NCBI GenBank assembly: GCA_029564115.1
Contig: JAKQQP010000096.1
Coordinates: 1 to 64,000 of the forward strand
Length of the DNA: 64,000 nucleotides
Origin: Candidatus Rifleibacteriota bacterium
GTDB taxonomy: Bacteria > Riflebacteria > Ozemobacteria > Ozemobacterales > Ozemobacteraceae
Reading direction: 5' to 3'
Part shown: piece by piece, positions 9,801 to 17,114 of the stretch
Numbering within the stretch: position 1 is the first letter of the stretch
Layout: every line of letters begins with the position of its first letter
Translations under genes and position numbers: made by a program
The notes under the pieces: model-generated
The model's input: the letters and a program-made list of their open reading frames with translations, nothing else
Database searches by the model: none
Told to the model about the DNA's origin: nothing

Positions 9801-12800
9801 GGAACATGGGTGATTCAGCCGGAATACCGGAACCATCAGGATCACTCGGGATAATACGAATCTTCGTGTTCGGGTAATAACCAAGAACGTCTGCCGGGGA
9901 ATCCCAGGTGATGACCTTACCTGCGCCCGGAATAATCTCCTGCTGCAGGCCATTGATCAGGTTGATGGTTTTAATGTAGTTCTGACCGCCGTCGATCGAA
10001 TAATAAAAGTCGATCGAACACAGGTCATTGTTGGGGTCGAAAAGGTCGTAGCTGAAGGTGATCTGGCCGGTAGAGCCAGAATTCATGATACGCAGAATGC
10101 TGGGCATGCCATCGTTCGACAGAGAAAAGGCCGCAGAAGTGCCCGGCGTGCCGACGCCGGTACCGTCATCGACCATGATGCGCACTTTCACTTCAGGGTA
10201 ACCGCCGGCAACATCGACGGCTGAGTTCCAGATGATCTCGCGTTGATCACCGGGGGTGAACCCGTTGATCTGGCCGGTAAGCGAATGGGTGCGGGTGAAG
10301 TTCACGCCGTTGTCGAGAGAGTAGTACACCTGCAACGAACCGATATCATTGTTCGGGTCGCTGTAATTATATTTGATGACAATGTTACCACGACCGCCGG
10401 TAGTAGTAACGTTGCTGACCACAGGCCGGCCAATATTATCGACCATCAGAATCGGTGATTCACCGCCGGTGCCTGGGCCACCACGATCAGTGGGCACGAC
10501 TTTAACCCTGACATTGCCGATGCTGCCGTTGATGTCCGGCGGTGAGTTCCAGCTGATGGTTCGAACGCCAGGGGCGATATCGGTAGTCTGACCGGTAATG
10601 TTAGTTGTATGAGCATAGTTGACGCCGCCGTTGGTTGAATAATAAACGGCGATGCTGCACAGATCAGAATTCGGGTCGGCAAGAGTGTAAGTGACGGTAA
10701 TGGCACCGGTAGTGCCGGTAGTGGTGACATTGCTGATAACCGGCGGCTGGTTCGAATTAGAAACGGCAAAAACTGCCGTTTCGGCAGGTGAACTGTTAGT
10801 GCTGCCATCGTTAGCGATTATTCTGAGTTTAACAGAAGCCTGATCACCGGGAACATCGAGAACCGAGCGCCAGACAAGACTGCGGTTGCCCGGAGCCACG
10901 CCGGTAACCGTGCCGGTCACGTTGCTGGTGTTGGTATAGCTGGCGCCACCGTTGATCGAGTATGCCAGAGAAATGCCGCATGAATCGTTTTCGTTGTCGG
11001 CCAGAGTGTATGAGACGGTGATGTCGCCGAAACTGCCGCTGGTCACAAGATTCGAAACAACCGGAGCACTGTTGTTATTAACCGCAAAAGTTGCCGAATC
11101 GCCGGCCGTGCCTGTGCCGCTGCCATCGGCAGGTTCGACGCGCACCCTGACCTGCTGGGCATTGCCCGAAACATCGAGAGCCGAGTTCCAGGTGACGGTT
11201 TTGCCGGTGCCCGGCGGGATATTGTTGAGTGTGCCGCTGAGATTGCTGGTCTGAGTGTAGGTAACACCGTTATCGATGCTGTAGTAAACATTGATCGAGC
11301 AGTTATCGCCGTTGGCATCGACCAGACTGTAAGTAATCTGGATACTGCCGGAGGTTCCGGTGGTAGTGACGTTGCTGACCACCGGCAGATTGTTGTTGTT
11401 GACCGCAAAAATCGAAGACTGGCCTTCGGTGCCGTTGACAGTGCCGTCATTCGGCATAATTTTGACTCTGACGTTGTTCTGAGTTCCGGGAATATCGGTC
11501 GCCGAACGCCAGACAATGGTGCGGCTGGCGCCGGGCAGAATTCCGGTAGTGTTGCCGGTCAGGTTACCGGTCTGAAAATAATTGGTGCCACCGTCTATCG
11601 AATAATAGACGACGATAGAACAGGCATCATTATTGGCATCGGCCAGGGTGTAGGTAATGGTTATGTCACCAACTGAACCTGAGGGCGTCACGTTGGTAAC
11701 GATCGGTGCCTGATTGTTATTGATGGCAAAAGCGGCAGAAATGCCGGCCGTGCCACTGCCAACCGTATCTGCAGGCTGAACTCTGACTCTGACATCAGGC
11801 TGGCTGCCATTGATGTCGGTGGCTGAGTTCCAGCTCAGGGTTCGCCCAGTGCCGGGGGCCAGACCACTGGTAGTACCACTGACATTGCCGGCAGGCACGA
11901 AAGTCGAGCCACCATCTATCGAATAAGCCAGGGCAACCCGGCAGTTATCGTTATTGGCATCGGCCAGATCGAAGGTAATGGCGATATTACCAGAATTACC
12001 CGAGGTAACGACATTGGAAACCACAGGCAGCTGGTTGTTATTAACCGCGAAAGTTGCCGATTCAGCACCAGTACCGGTGCCAACCTTGTCGGTCGGCACC
12101 AGGCGTATTTTTACCGTAGATGAGTTGCGATTGACATCCTGAACAGATTTCCAGACGAGAGTCTTGCTGGTGCCAGGCAGAACGTTGGTGGCTGAACCGG
12201 TGTAATTAGTCGTCTGCGTATAGGTCGAACCATCGTTGGTCGAAAAGAAGACACCAATGTTGCACGGGTCATTATTACCATCGGTCAATGTATAGGTAAT
12301 GGTAATATCGCCACTGCTGCCGGAAACGGCAACAGCAGATACGATCGGCAACTGGTTGTTGCTGACCGAGAAAGCTGCCGACTCTGCAGGGGTGCCGTTA
12401 CCAATGCTGTCACTGGCCGCAATTTTGATTTTTACGCTGGAAGCATTGGTGTTGACGTCTGCTACTGAGTTCCAGGTCAGAGTTTTGCCGGTACCCGGCA
12501 GAACGTTGCTTGTCTGACCACTTATGTTGGTAGTCTGAGTATAGTTGACGCCGTTATCGATCGAATAAAAAACGGTGATATTGCACGGGTCGTTATTCGG
12601 ATCGGCAAGAGTGTAGGTAATGGCTATGTTGCCGGAGGTTCCGGAGGTTGCAACATTGGAAACACTCGGCAGATTATTGTTGGTGACTGCAAATACCGGC
12701 GAAATGCCAGCAGTGCCATCGCCAACACCGTCATTCGGCACAATGCGAATTCTGACATTGTTCTGGTTGCCATTGATGTCGGCGGCAGAATTCCAGGTGA

Positions 12801-15800
12801 TGGTGCGGTTACCCGGTGCTATCTCAGTTGTTTGACCAGTGATATTGGAGGTAGCGGTATAGTTCGTACCGCCATCGGTCGAATAAAAAACGCCGATAGA
12901 ACAGGGGTGGTTGTTGGCATCGGTCAATAAGAATGAGACGGTGATGTTTCCAACGGAACCGCTCGTCGTAACAGCCGAAACGACCGGCAGAGTATTGTTG
13001 CTGATTGCAAAAGCAGGAGATTCGCCAGGCGTGCCTTCGCCAGCCCCGTCGCTGGCACCAACCTTGATGCGCACAGTGCTTGAATTGCCGTTAACATCGG
13101 CGCTGGAGTTCCAGACGAGGGTCTGGCCGCTACCGGGGGTGACACCCGTTAGTGAACCGGTAAGGTTAGTCGTCGGCAGATAGTTGACGCCGTCATCGGT
13201 CGAGTAATAGACGGTAATGTTACAGGCATCGTTGTTCGGGTCGGTAAGGTTATAAGTGATGGTAATGTTACCTGAAGAACCGCTCGTAGTAACGCCAGAA
13301 ACGACGGGCAGATTGTTGTTGCTCACCGCAAACACCGGCGAAACGCCCGCCGTGCCAGAACCAACGGCATCTGAAGGGGTTATTCTGATCCTGACATTGC
13401 CCTCATTACCGTTGATATCCGCAGCTGAGTTCCAGGTCAGGCTGGCAACACCAGACAAAATACCGGAAGTTTTACCGGTAACGTTGCTGGTGCGGGTAAA
13501 ATTGACGCCGCCATCGATCGAATAAGCTACGGTAACGTTGCAGGGGTCGTTGTTGGCATCTGTCAGCTCAAAAATCAGAGTGAAGTTGCCGGTTGTGCCG
13601 CTGGCGACAACATTGCTCACGACGGGCAAAGTATTGTTGCTGATCGCAAAGGAAGCTGAATCGCCGGGGGTTCCGGCTCCTGAGCCATCATTGGCAACCA
13701 GGCGAATTTTAACGTTGCTCTGATTACCCGAAACATTGGCTCTTGAGTCCCAGGTGAGGGTTTTGCCAATGCCGGAAGTAACACCCGCCAGAGGGCCGGT
13801 AATACCTGAAGCAGGCAAAAAGGTAGTGCCATTGTCGATCGAGTAAAAGACACTGATTGTGCAGGGGTCATTATTCGGGTCTGCCAGTGAATAGGTAATG
13901 GTTATGTCACCGGATGAACCGCTGGTGGTGACAGCTGATATTGCCGGCAGATCATTGTTGCTGACTGCAAAAGCAGACGAAACTCCGGCAGTGCCTGAGC
14001 CAACGGCATCTGCAGGAGTTATGCGAACTATTACACTGCTCTGGTTACCGCTTATATCGGCTGCCGAGTTCCAGGTAATATTGCGGTTGCCGGGAATAAC
14101 AGCCGTGGTCGACCCGGTGACATTGGCAGTAGCGGTAAAAGTCGAGCCACCATTGGTTGAATAAGCCATTTCGATATTGCAGGGTTCGTTGTTGGTATCG
14201 ACGAGTTGAAAATTGATCGTGATGTTGCCACTGTTACCGCTGGTTATAACATTATTGACAACGGGCAGAGTATTATTGCTGATGGCAAAAACAGATGATT
14301 CGCCAGGTGTTCCGGCGCCAGAACCGTCATTGGCAACGATTCTCACTCTGACCGCACTCTGATTGCCGGGAATATCGGTGGCGGAGTTCCAGGTCAGGGT
14401 TTTGCCGCTGCCCGGTGCCACTGAAGTTAAAACACCCGTTACATTTGTCGTTGCAGAGTAGGTCGTGCCCCCATCGACTGAATAAAAAACGGCGATCGAG
14501 CACAAATCGTTATTTGGGTCGGTCAAGGCATAGGTGAGGGTTATGTTGCCAGAAAAACCAGCCGCGCTGACAGCTGATACAACCGGAAGATCATTGTTGC
14601 TGACCGCAAAAATCTGCGACATTGCGGCCGTGCCAGAACCGCCAGCATCGGCCGGTGTAATGCGAAGCATCACACTGCTCTGGTTCCCGCTTATGTCGGC
14701 GGCTGAGTTCCAGGTGATGTTGCGGTTACCAGGAAGAACAGCCGTGGTAGAGCCAGTAAGACTGATTGTGGGAGTGAAAGTTGAGCCGCCATTTGTCGAA
14801 TAGGCCACTTCGATATTGCAGGGGTCGTTGTTGGCATCGGCGAGCAGGAAATTGATGGTAATGTTGCCACTGTTGCCGCTGGTTGTAATATTGCTTACAA
14901 CGGGCAAAGCATTGTTGCTGACAGCAAACACAGTCGATTCGCCCGGAGTTCCGGCGCCAGAACCGTCATTGGCAACGATTCTCACCCTGACCGCACTCTG
15001 ATTGCCGGGAATATCGGCGGCAGAGTTCCAGGTCAGGGTTTTGCCGCTGCCCGGCGCCACCGAGGTCAATGTGCCCGTAACATTGGTTGTCGCCGTGTAG
15101 GTAGTGCCCCCGTCGATGGAATAAAAAACACCAATCGTGCACAAGTCACCGTTAGGGTCAGCCAATGTATAAGCAAGCGTTATGTTACCGGAGGAACCAG
15201 TAGCGCTGACAGCCGAAACGGTCGGCAGGTTGTTGTTGTTAACGGCAAAAACAGCTGAAGTTGCGGCGGTGCCATTGCCGACGGCATCTCTGGGAGTGAT
15301 GCGAACGACGACATTACTTTGATTACCGGCGATGTTCGCCGCTGAATTCCAGGTGATGCTGCGACTGCCGGGAACAACAGCCGTAGTTGAGCCGGTAAGA
15401 CTGGTTGTGGTGTTAAAAGTCGAACCACCGTCGATTGAATAGGTGACCTCGATACTACACGGCTCATTGTCGGCATCGGCAAGAGTATAATCAAGGCGAA
15501 TATCGCCAGAACTGCCGTTAACGACAAGATTGGAAATCACTGGCAGCTGGTTTTGAGTTGTCGAATTGTTGACGGTAAAAACAGCAGAACTGGCAGCAGT
15601 ACCAGTGCCACCCGCATCTGCCGGAGTTATGCGCACAACTACCTGCGACTGCAGATCAGCGATGTCTGCAGCCGAAAGCCAGGTCAGTTCTCTGTCGCTG
15701 CCCGGAAGAACCTGCGAAGTGCTGCCCAGGAGGCTGGTAGTTTCGATAAAATTTTCGCCACCATCGAGGCTGAAGTCTACCTGCAGGGAAACTTCATCCT

Positions 15801-16143
15801 GATCCTGGTCGGCCAGATTGTAAGTAAGCTGTATCTGGCCTGAATTACCAGTAGTTCTAAGGTTGGAAACCACAGGTCGCTGGTTGGCTGGCTGCACGCC
15901 TGAACCAACTTTGAGACAAACTCTTGCTACCGCTTCAAGATCACTCTTATCGGTGACTCTGATGCTGATTGTTGCCAGGCCGGCGACCGGTGGGGCAACC
16001 CAGGTTTTAAACCATTTGTGAGTGCTGGTGGCGATAACGCCGGCAGTTGCCTCCCATTCGACGCTGAGGTTTTCGCGGTTCGGGTCATCGGGGTCACTGG
16101 CTTCGGCAACCAGCTGCACCTGCTGATTTGGGTTGATGGTTGT
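3802..16143 (-). CDS. Giant Ig-like-repeat/RCC1 surface protein (C-terminal part after in-frame TAG)
   Basis: This frame is open for about 4,113 residues. The first usable start is a GTG at 16119, but it has no signal peptide and lies in the middle of a domain. The frame continues upstream without shift into the lipoprotein ORF, separated only by one TAG at 16144-16146, so both are almost certainly one gene of about 4,360 residues. After a PKD/Ig-like start come about 34 copies of a ~98-residue Ig-like repeat with the pattern LPVVSxVxTSGxSGxITxxY, LADxNNDPC and WNSAADxxGN. Most repeats hold a single Cys after an Asp/Asn-rich turn. The last ~380 residues hold RCC1-type propeller repeats (WGYNAQGQLGQGD, WAFGHNAQGQLGDGT). 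RCC1 propellers at the end of a repeat stalk suggest a surface adhesin or binding head; this is inference. Stop TGA. Confidence 0.8.
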   Translation of the reverse strand, partial: TTINPNQQVQLVAEASDPDDPNRENLSVEWEATAGVIATSTHKWFKTWVAPPVAGLATISIRVTDKSDLEAVARVCLKVGSGVQPANQRPVVSNLRTTGNSGQIQLTYNLADQDQDEVSLQVDFSLDGGENFIETTSLLGSTSQVLPGSDRELTWLSAADIADLQSQVVVRITPADAGGTGTAASSAVFTVNNSTTQNQLPVISNLVVNGSSGDIRLDYTLADADNEPCSIEVTYSIDGGSTFNTTTSLTGSTTAVVPGSRSITWNSAANIAGNQSNVVVRITPRDAVGNGTAATSAVFAVNNNNLPTVSAVSATGSSGNITLAYTLADPNGDLCTIGVFYSIDGGTTYTATTNVTGTLTSVAPGSGKTLTWNSAADIPGNQSAVRVRIVANDGSGAGTPGESTVFAVSNNALPVVSNITTSGNSGNITINFLLADANNDPCNIEVAYSTNGGSTFTPTISLTGSTTAVLPGNRNITWNSAADISGNQSSVMLRITPADAGGSGTAAMSQIFAVSNNDLPVVSAVSAAGFSGNITLTYALTDPNNDLCSIAVFYSVDGGTTYSATTNVTGVLTSVAPGSGKTLTWNSATDIPGNQSAVRVRIVANDGSGAGTPGESSVFAISNNTLPVVNNVITSGNSGNITINFQLVDTNNEPCNIEMAYSTNGGSTFTATANVTGSTTAVIPGNRNITWNSAADISGNQSSVIVRITPADAVGSGTAGVSSAFAVSNNDLPAISAVTTSGSSGDITITYSLADPNNDPCTISVFYSIDNGTTFLPASGITGPLAGVTSGIGKTLTWDSRANVSGNQSNVKIRLVANDGSGAGTPGDSASFAISNNTLPVVSNVVASGTTGNFTLIFELTDANNDPCNVTVAYSIDGGVNFTRTSNVTGKTSGILSGVASLTWNSAADINGNEGNVRIRITPSDAVGSGTAGVSPVFAVSNNNLPVVSGVTTSGSSGNITITYNLTDPNNDACNITVYYSTDDGVNYLPTTNLTGSLTGVTPGSGQTLVWNSSADVNGNSSTVRIKVGASDGAGEGTPGESPAFAISNNTLPVVSAVTTSGSVGNITVSFLLTDANNHPCSIGVFYSTDGGTNYTATSNITGQTTEIAPGNRTITWNSAADINGNQNNVRIRIVPNDGVGDGTAGISPVFAVTNNNLPSVSNVATSGTSGNIAITYTLADPNNDPCNITVFYSIDNGVNYTQTTNISGQTSNVLPGTGKTLTWNSVADVNTNASSVKIKIAASDSIGNGTPAESAAFSVSNNQLPIVSAVAVSGSSGDITITYTLTDGNNDPCNIGVFFSTNDGSTYTQTTNYTGSATNVLPGTSKTLVWKSVQDVNRNSSTVKIRLVPTDKVGTGTGAESATFAVNNNQLPVVSNVVTSGNSGNIAITFDLADANNDNCRVALAYSIDGGSTFVPAGNVSGTTSGLAPGTGRTLSWNSATDINGSQPDVRVRVQPADTVGSGTAGISAAFAINNNQAPIVTNVTPSGSVGDITITYTLADANNDACSIVVYYSIDGGTNYFQTGNLTGNTTGILPGASRTIVWRSATDIPGTQNNVRVKIMPNDGTVNGTEGQSSIFAVNNNNLPVVSNVTTTGTSGSIQITYSLVDANGDNCSINVYYSIDNGVTYTQTSNLSGTLNNIPPGTGKTVTWNSALDVSGNAQQVRVRVEPADGSGTGTAGDSATFAVNNNSAPVVSNLVTSGSFGDITVSYTLADNENDSCGISLAYSINGGASYTNTSNVTGTVTGVAPGNRSLVWRSVLDVPGDQASVKLRIIANDGSTNSSPAETAVFAVSNSNQPPVISNVTTTGTTGAITVTYTLADPNSDLCSIAVYYSTNGGVNYAHTTNITGQTTDIAPGVRTISWNSPPDINGSIGNVRVKVVPTDRGGPGTGGESPILMVDNIGRPVVSNVTTTGGRGNIVIKYNYSDPNNDIGSLQVYYSLDNGVNFTRTHSLTGQINGFTPGDQREIIWNSAVDVAGGYPEVKVRIMVDDGTGVGTPGTSAAFSLSNDGMPSILRIMNSGSTGQITFSYDLFDPNNDLCSIDFYYSIDGGQNYIKTINLINGLQQEIIPGAGKVITWDSPADVLGYYPNTKIRIIPSDPDGSGIPAESPMFPLRNNRLPVVSGVTTSGNSGDITVEYTLSDADSDSCDVIAEYSINSINWFPTFSITGNTSNLTPGAGKTFVWRSADDFSSTYDQVWFRLIPNDGVGNGTAGMSKPFAVANNSRPSISNVVTSGNTGAITVTFDLADAENNTCAVSFHYSLNGGVSYTQSSFASGDMTNVLPGSGNVIVWESTNNVTANVPDVRVRLVPNDGTGNGTAGVSAPFALNNDTNVAPSITALARSGTAGNINFTYTLADANNDACSVKLYYSLDSGDTYLQSSNTSGATSGVLPGSGRTLVWNSVADVNTNATGVLVRLVPQDNRAEGTGMTTAAFNITNNTLPIINEVAVTGDNGPIPISYTLIDSNADPCNIAVLFSIDGGLTFNPTTNISGSLTGVTPGTSRSLTWNSSADVAANQSGVRIRLVPTDPFGQGSAGETVSFTVNNNKLPVVSSVTTTGNSGDITVTYNLADANSHLCSIQVFYSIDGGVTYMSTDDITGTLADIVPGNGQTFVWHSQSLINRNQTGVRIRVVPSDPYGQGTAANSSSFTVLNNQAPVVSTVTPSGSSGNIVVTYDLADGNSNPCSVLFYYSKDNGSTFTLSTNITGQTANVLPGTDKVLTWNSSADINADNSTVVVRLVANDGTVNSAPGDSSVFSVLNNRPSAISNLRTSGSTGDITITYDIEDVNGDLSSVAVAYSINNGLNYTDIDPANLSGSTAGIVPGTNKSVIWNSAANITGNVAAVKIRITPNDGYGAGVAVESAGFAVTNNNLPVVSNVVAAGSAGNISITYDIDDANLNNCSIAVFYSIDNGSNYTQIQSANLSGATSNIAPGTGKVVTWNSLPDIPGAATQVKVKVLPHDGTGTGTPGESSAFAVTNNSLPAVSAVTASVSGSDVTIGYTLADAETDTCSITVYYSTDGGATYTKTTSLTGDTSVVPGNKTIVWNSRNDFLSNSGNIRVKVEPHDGKALGTAGISGTFALANNTMPRVANLVVGGSAGPITITYDLEDDEANACSIEVYYSTNNGISYTRTTSLTGVVSNLSPAAGRTVTWNSGDDFAGKSETVRVRVVANDGFGNSDAGISDVFTLSNNVVPVVSNLVTSGNSGIISLSFSLADANGHTCDLSVDYSTDNGNTWASATGVTGTLVGVAPGSGRTLSWDSRQNFSNNHAEVKLRVTPSDPFEIGTSGVSAAFAVNNNRLPVINNVLVSGSKGDISVSYTLVDQDNDACNITVARSVNGGIFTPIDVADISGSISSVSPGTGINFVWDSTAVSFSTNVRLRLTPHDGIGNGTPGDSVVFTVNNVNELPIISNISVTQAGKVATFTFDLADANNDTCDITVEYSTNNGTTWSAPTQLVGDLTGIIPGVSRRITWRNYPDVTGMESVIVRLLPNDGKTDGNAAVSGAMTIDNRPPSVTNLVVNRREDTFYDIAYDLTYPSSETGCTVDLAYTADDGISWNAINSSTGLTPGSKAFIWDPAELVGFNIVKIRVSPSDGALVGSSVESAEFLVNNQNTPVLANVTLNTENPRGPTYYNGNMKVNFNIADDDSNSSFTVRIEYTLNGTSWQVITADRSLSGLAAGDNEIIWESYRDYVFSSANTQLRIKCTDGDLESDYTYFPESPFTLDNTRKPDVIQSFVKADAGIYHTAVLDTQGRIWTWGYGGGTYGYIGDSNVSNLSVPTAITSPSWQDNIDVACTQEGVLALGRDKTIRCIGQQRYGEFGNNGGNTYVSTPGFTPTGLDGQVVAISAALCHVLALKQDGTVWAFGHNAQGQLGDGTASQRNTPVQSQNLTNIKAVAAGGYEYRNSFSLALDHNGDVYSWGYNAQGQLGQGDTAMRNSPAKIPGLSGVKAIAAGSTHSLFLLENGDVYFSGNDGGGNTSQIPVKVNDPDGLLVDIKKIFAGQSGAVGQGTSFAVNSKGEVFAWGYHASSTTIDVFGMNNNPNSARAKPYKLPGISRISGIAVGKTSAAYRWAVYVSDAPSGNSGIWNAGYGYSTTYRVLGNDGSSYAYFYHN
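4945..15875 (-). repeat. About 34 tandem ~295-bp Ig-like coding repeats
   Basis: I counted 34 units from the protein sequence, each about 98 residues and starting at the motif (L/A/R)PVVSNV. Consecutive units near the N-terminal end alternate in type: units 3, 5, 7 and 9 share NDGSGAGTPGES or a close variant and GSGKTLTWNS, while units 4, 6 and 8 share a different middle, so a two-unit block appears to have been duplicated. Units become more divergent toward the RCC1 end (33 and 34 lack the NNDxC turn). Such arrays recombine and are prone to assembly collapse. Confidence 0.85.
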
Positions 16144-16878
16144 CTAACCGGCAGTGAGCGTAACCAGTGGTGCTCTGCCAACGCCGCCAACCGGGGTCAG
16201 AGCCACTTCGACTTCGGGGGTCAGGTCGCTTTGAAAAGGAACCGTGATCGTGCGCGGCTGCACACCCGTGGCCTGCACTACGACTATATCGGCGCTGGTA
16301 ACTGTTGGTGGCAGCGGCGGAGAAATAAAACGGCCCTCGAAATCGGTGCGAAAGGTTTCGCCCCAGAGAGAAAGCATAGCATCGCGCAACGGCGTGCCGG
16401 CAGTATCTTTAAGAATGCCCTGAACACGGTTTGTCGCTTCTTCTATCTGAAGTTCACCGGCGTTGACCACTGAGCTGGTCTCACTGACAGACAAAGCGCC
16501 ACTGCGCACCTTGAAAGTTTTCTGGGTCAGCTGGTTGATGAGACGCACAACAATGCGGCGATTGCCAAAGGGCACCTGCTCGAGAGCAAAAGCGCCGTTA
16601 CTGCCGGTTGTGGTTCTGATGGCAGGGTTGTCTTCGAGCCAGATTTCAGCCTGGGGCACAGAGGCGGAACGCAATTCATAGCGGTTGACGACGACATCAC
16701 CGCTCGAAACGACCGAACCAGTGATCGTGCCGGTAGTTGCATAGGGAGGCAGAACTATTGAGCCGCTGCCACCACCACCGCCGCAACCATATGATAAAGC
16801 AAGAAAAAGAATCAAAACACAAAGAGCGGGAAACACCCAGCGCTGAGCGTTTCTCTGAACCAGTGTGAGAATCGACAT
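16144..16878 (-). CDS. N-terminal lipoprotein part of the giant surface protein, ending at TAG
   Basis: The 244-residue product begins with a basic n-region, a hydrophobic helix and the lipobox-like LSYGC followed by a Gly-rich linker, the hallmark of a lipoprotein cut by signal peptidase II. Two carboxypeptidase-regulatory-like (transthyretin-type) beta domains follow (TGTITGSVVSSGDVVVNRY and VQGILKDTAGTPLRDAMLSL). The final residues VTLTAG run up to TAG, and directly after the stop the same frame continues TTINPNQQVQLVAEASDPD, which looks like the natural continuation of the domain. AGGGG lies about 10 bases before the ATG. See the finding on the amber codon: nonsense mutation, base-calling error or readthrough are all possible. 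Confidence 0.8.
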   Translation of the reverse strand: MSILTLVQRNAQRWVFPALCVLILFLALSYGCGGGGGSGSIVLPPYATTGTITGSVVSSGDVVVNRYELRSASVPQAEIWLEDNPAIRTTTGSNGAFALEQVPFGNRRIVVRLINQLTQKTFKVRSGALSVSETSSVVNAGELQIEEATNRVQGILKDTAGTPLRDAMLSLWGETFRTDFEGRFISPPLPPTVTSADIVVVQATGVQPRTITVPFQSDLTPEVEVALTPVGGVGRAPLVTLTAG

Positions 16879-17067
16879 GATCTGTTTACCCCTGAACCTT
16901 GTATCTATCGCGCCATAGCTTTATGCAGGCGGCTTTTATATAGCTGAACCATACTTTGTCAAACGTGCAGACCAGAAGGGCACCGCATAATTTTGACAAA
17001 ACACGAGGCATTATAGCCCGAAGCCCGTTTAAAAAAAAAGGGGTAAACATCATAAAATATAAAAAAA

Positions 17068-17093
17068 ATCCGCAACCAGATTATGGTGCGGAT
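17068..17093 (-). terminator. Intrinsic terminator downstream of the SH3b-TPR gene
   Basis: ATCCGC-A-ACC pairs with GGT-GCGGAT around a seven-base loop. On the minus strand it is followed by a run of seven to eight T (plus-strand A run at 17061-17067), and lies 21 bases after the stop codon of the 17115 gene. The plus side also has TCTTTTT, so it can work both ways. Confidence 0.8.
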
Positions 17094-17114
17094 CTTTTTA
17101 TCGAGTGTATGCGG

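Noticed and set aside
4945..15875. CRISPR-like array
   Set aside because: Units are ~295 bp, coding, and continuous without spacers.
16119..16146. Frameshift as the cause of the split lipoprotein gene
   Set aside because: 16878 and 16119 are in the same frame (759 bases apart), so the break is a stop codon and not a shift.
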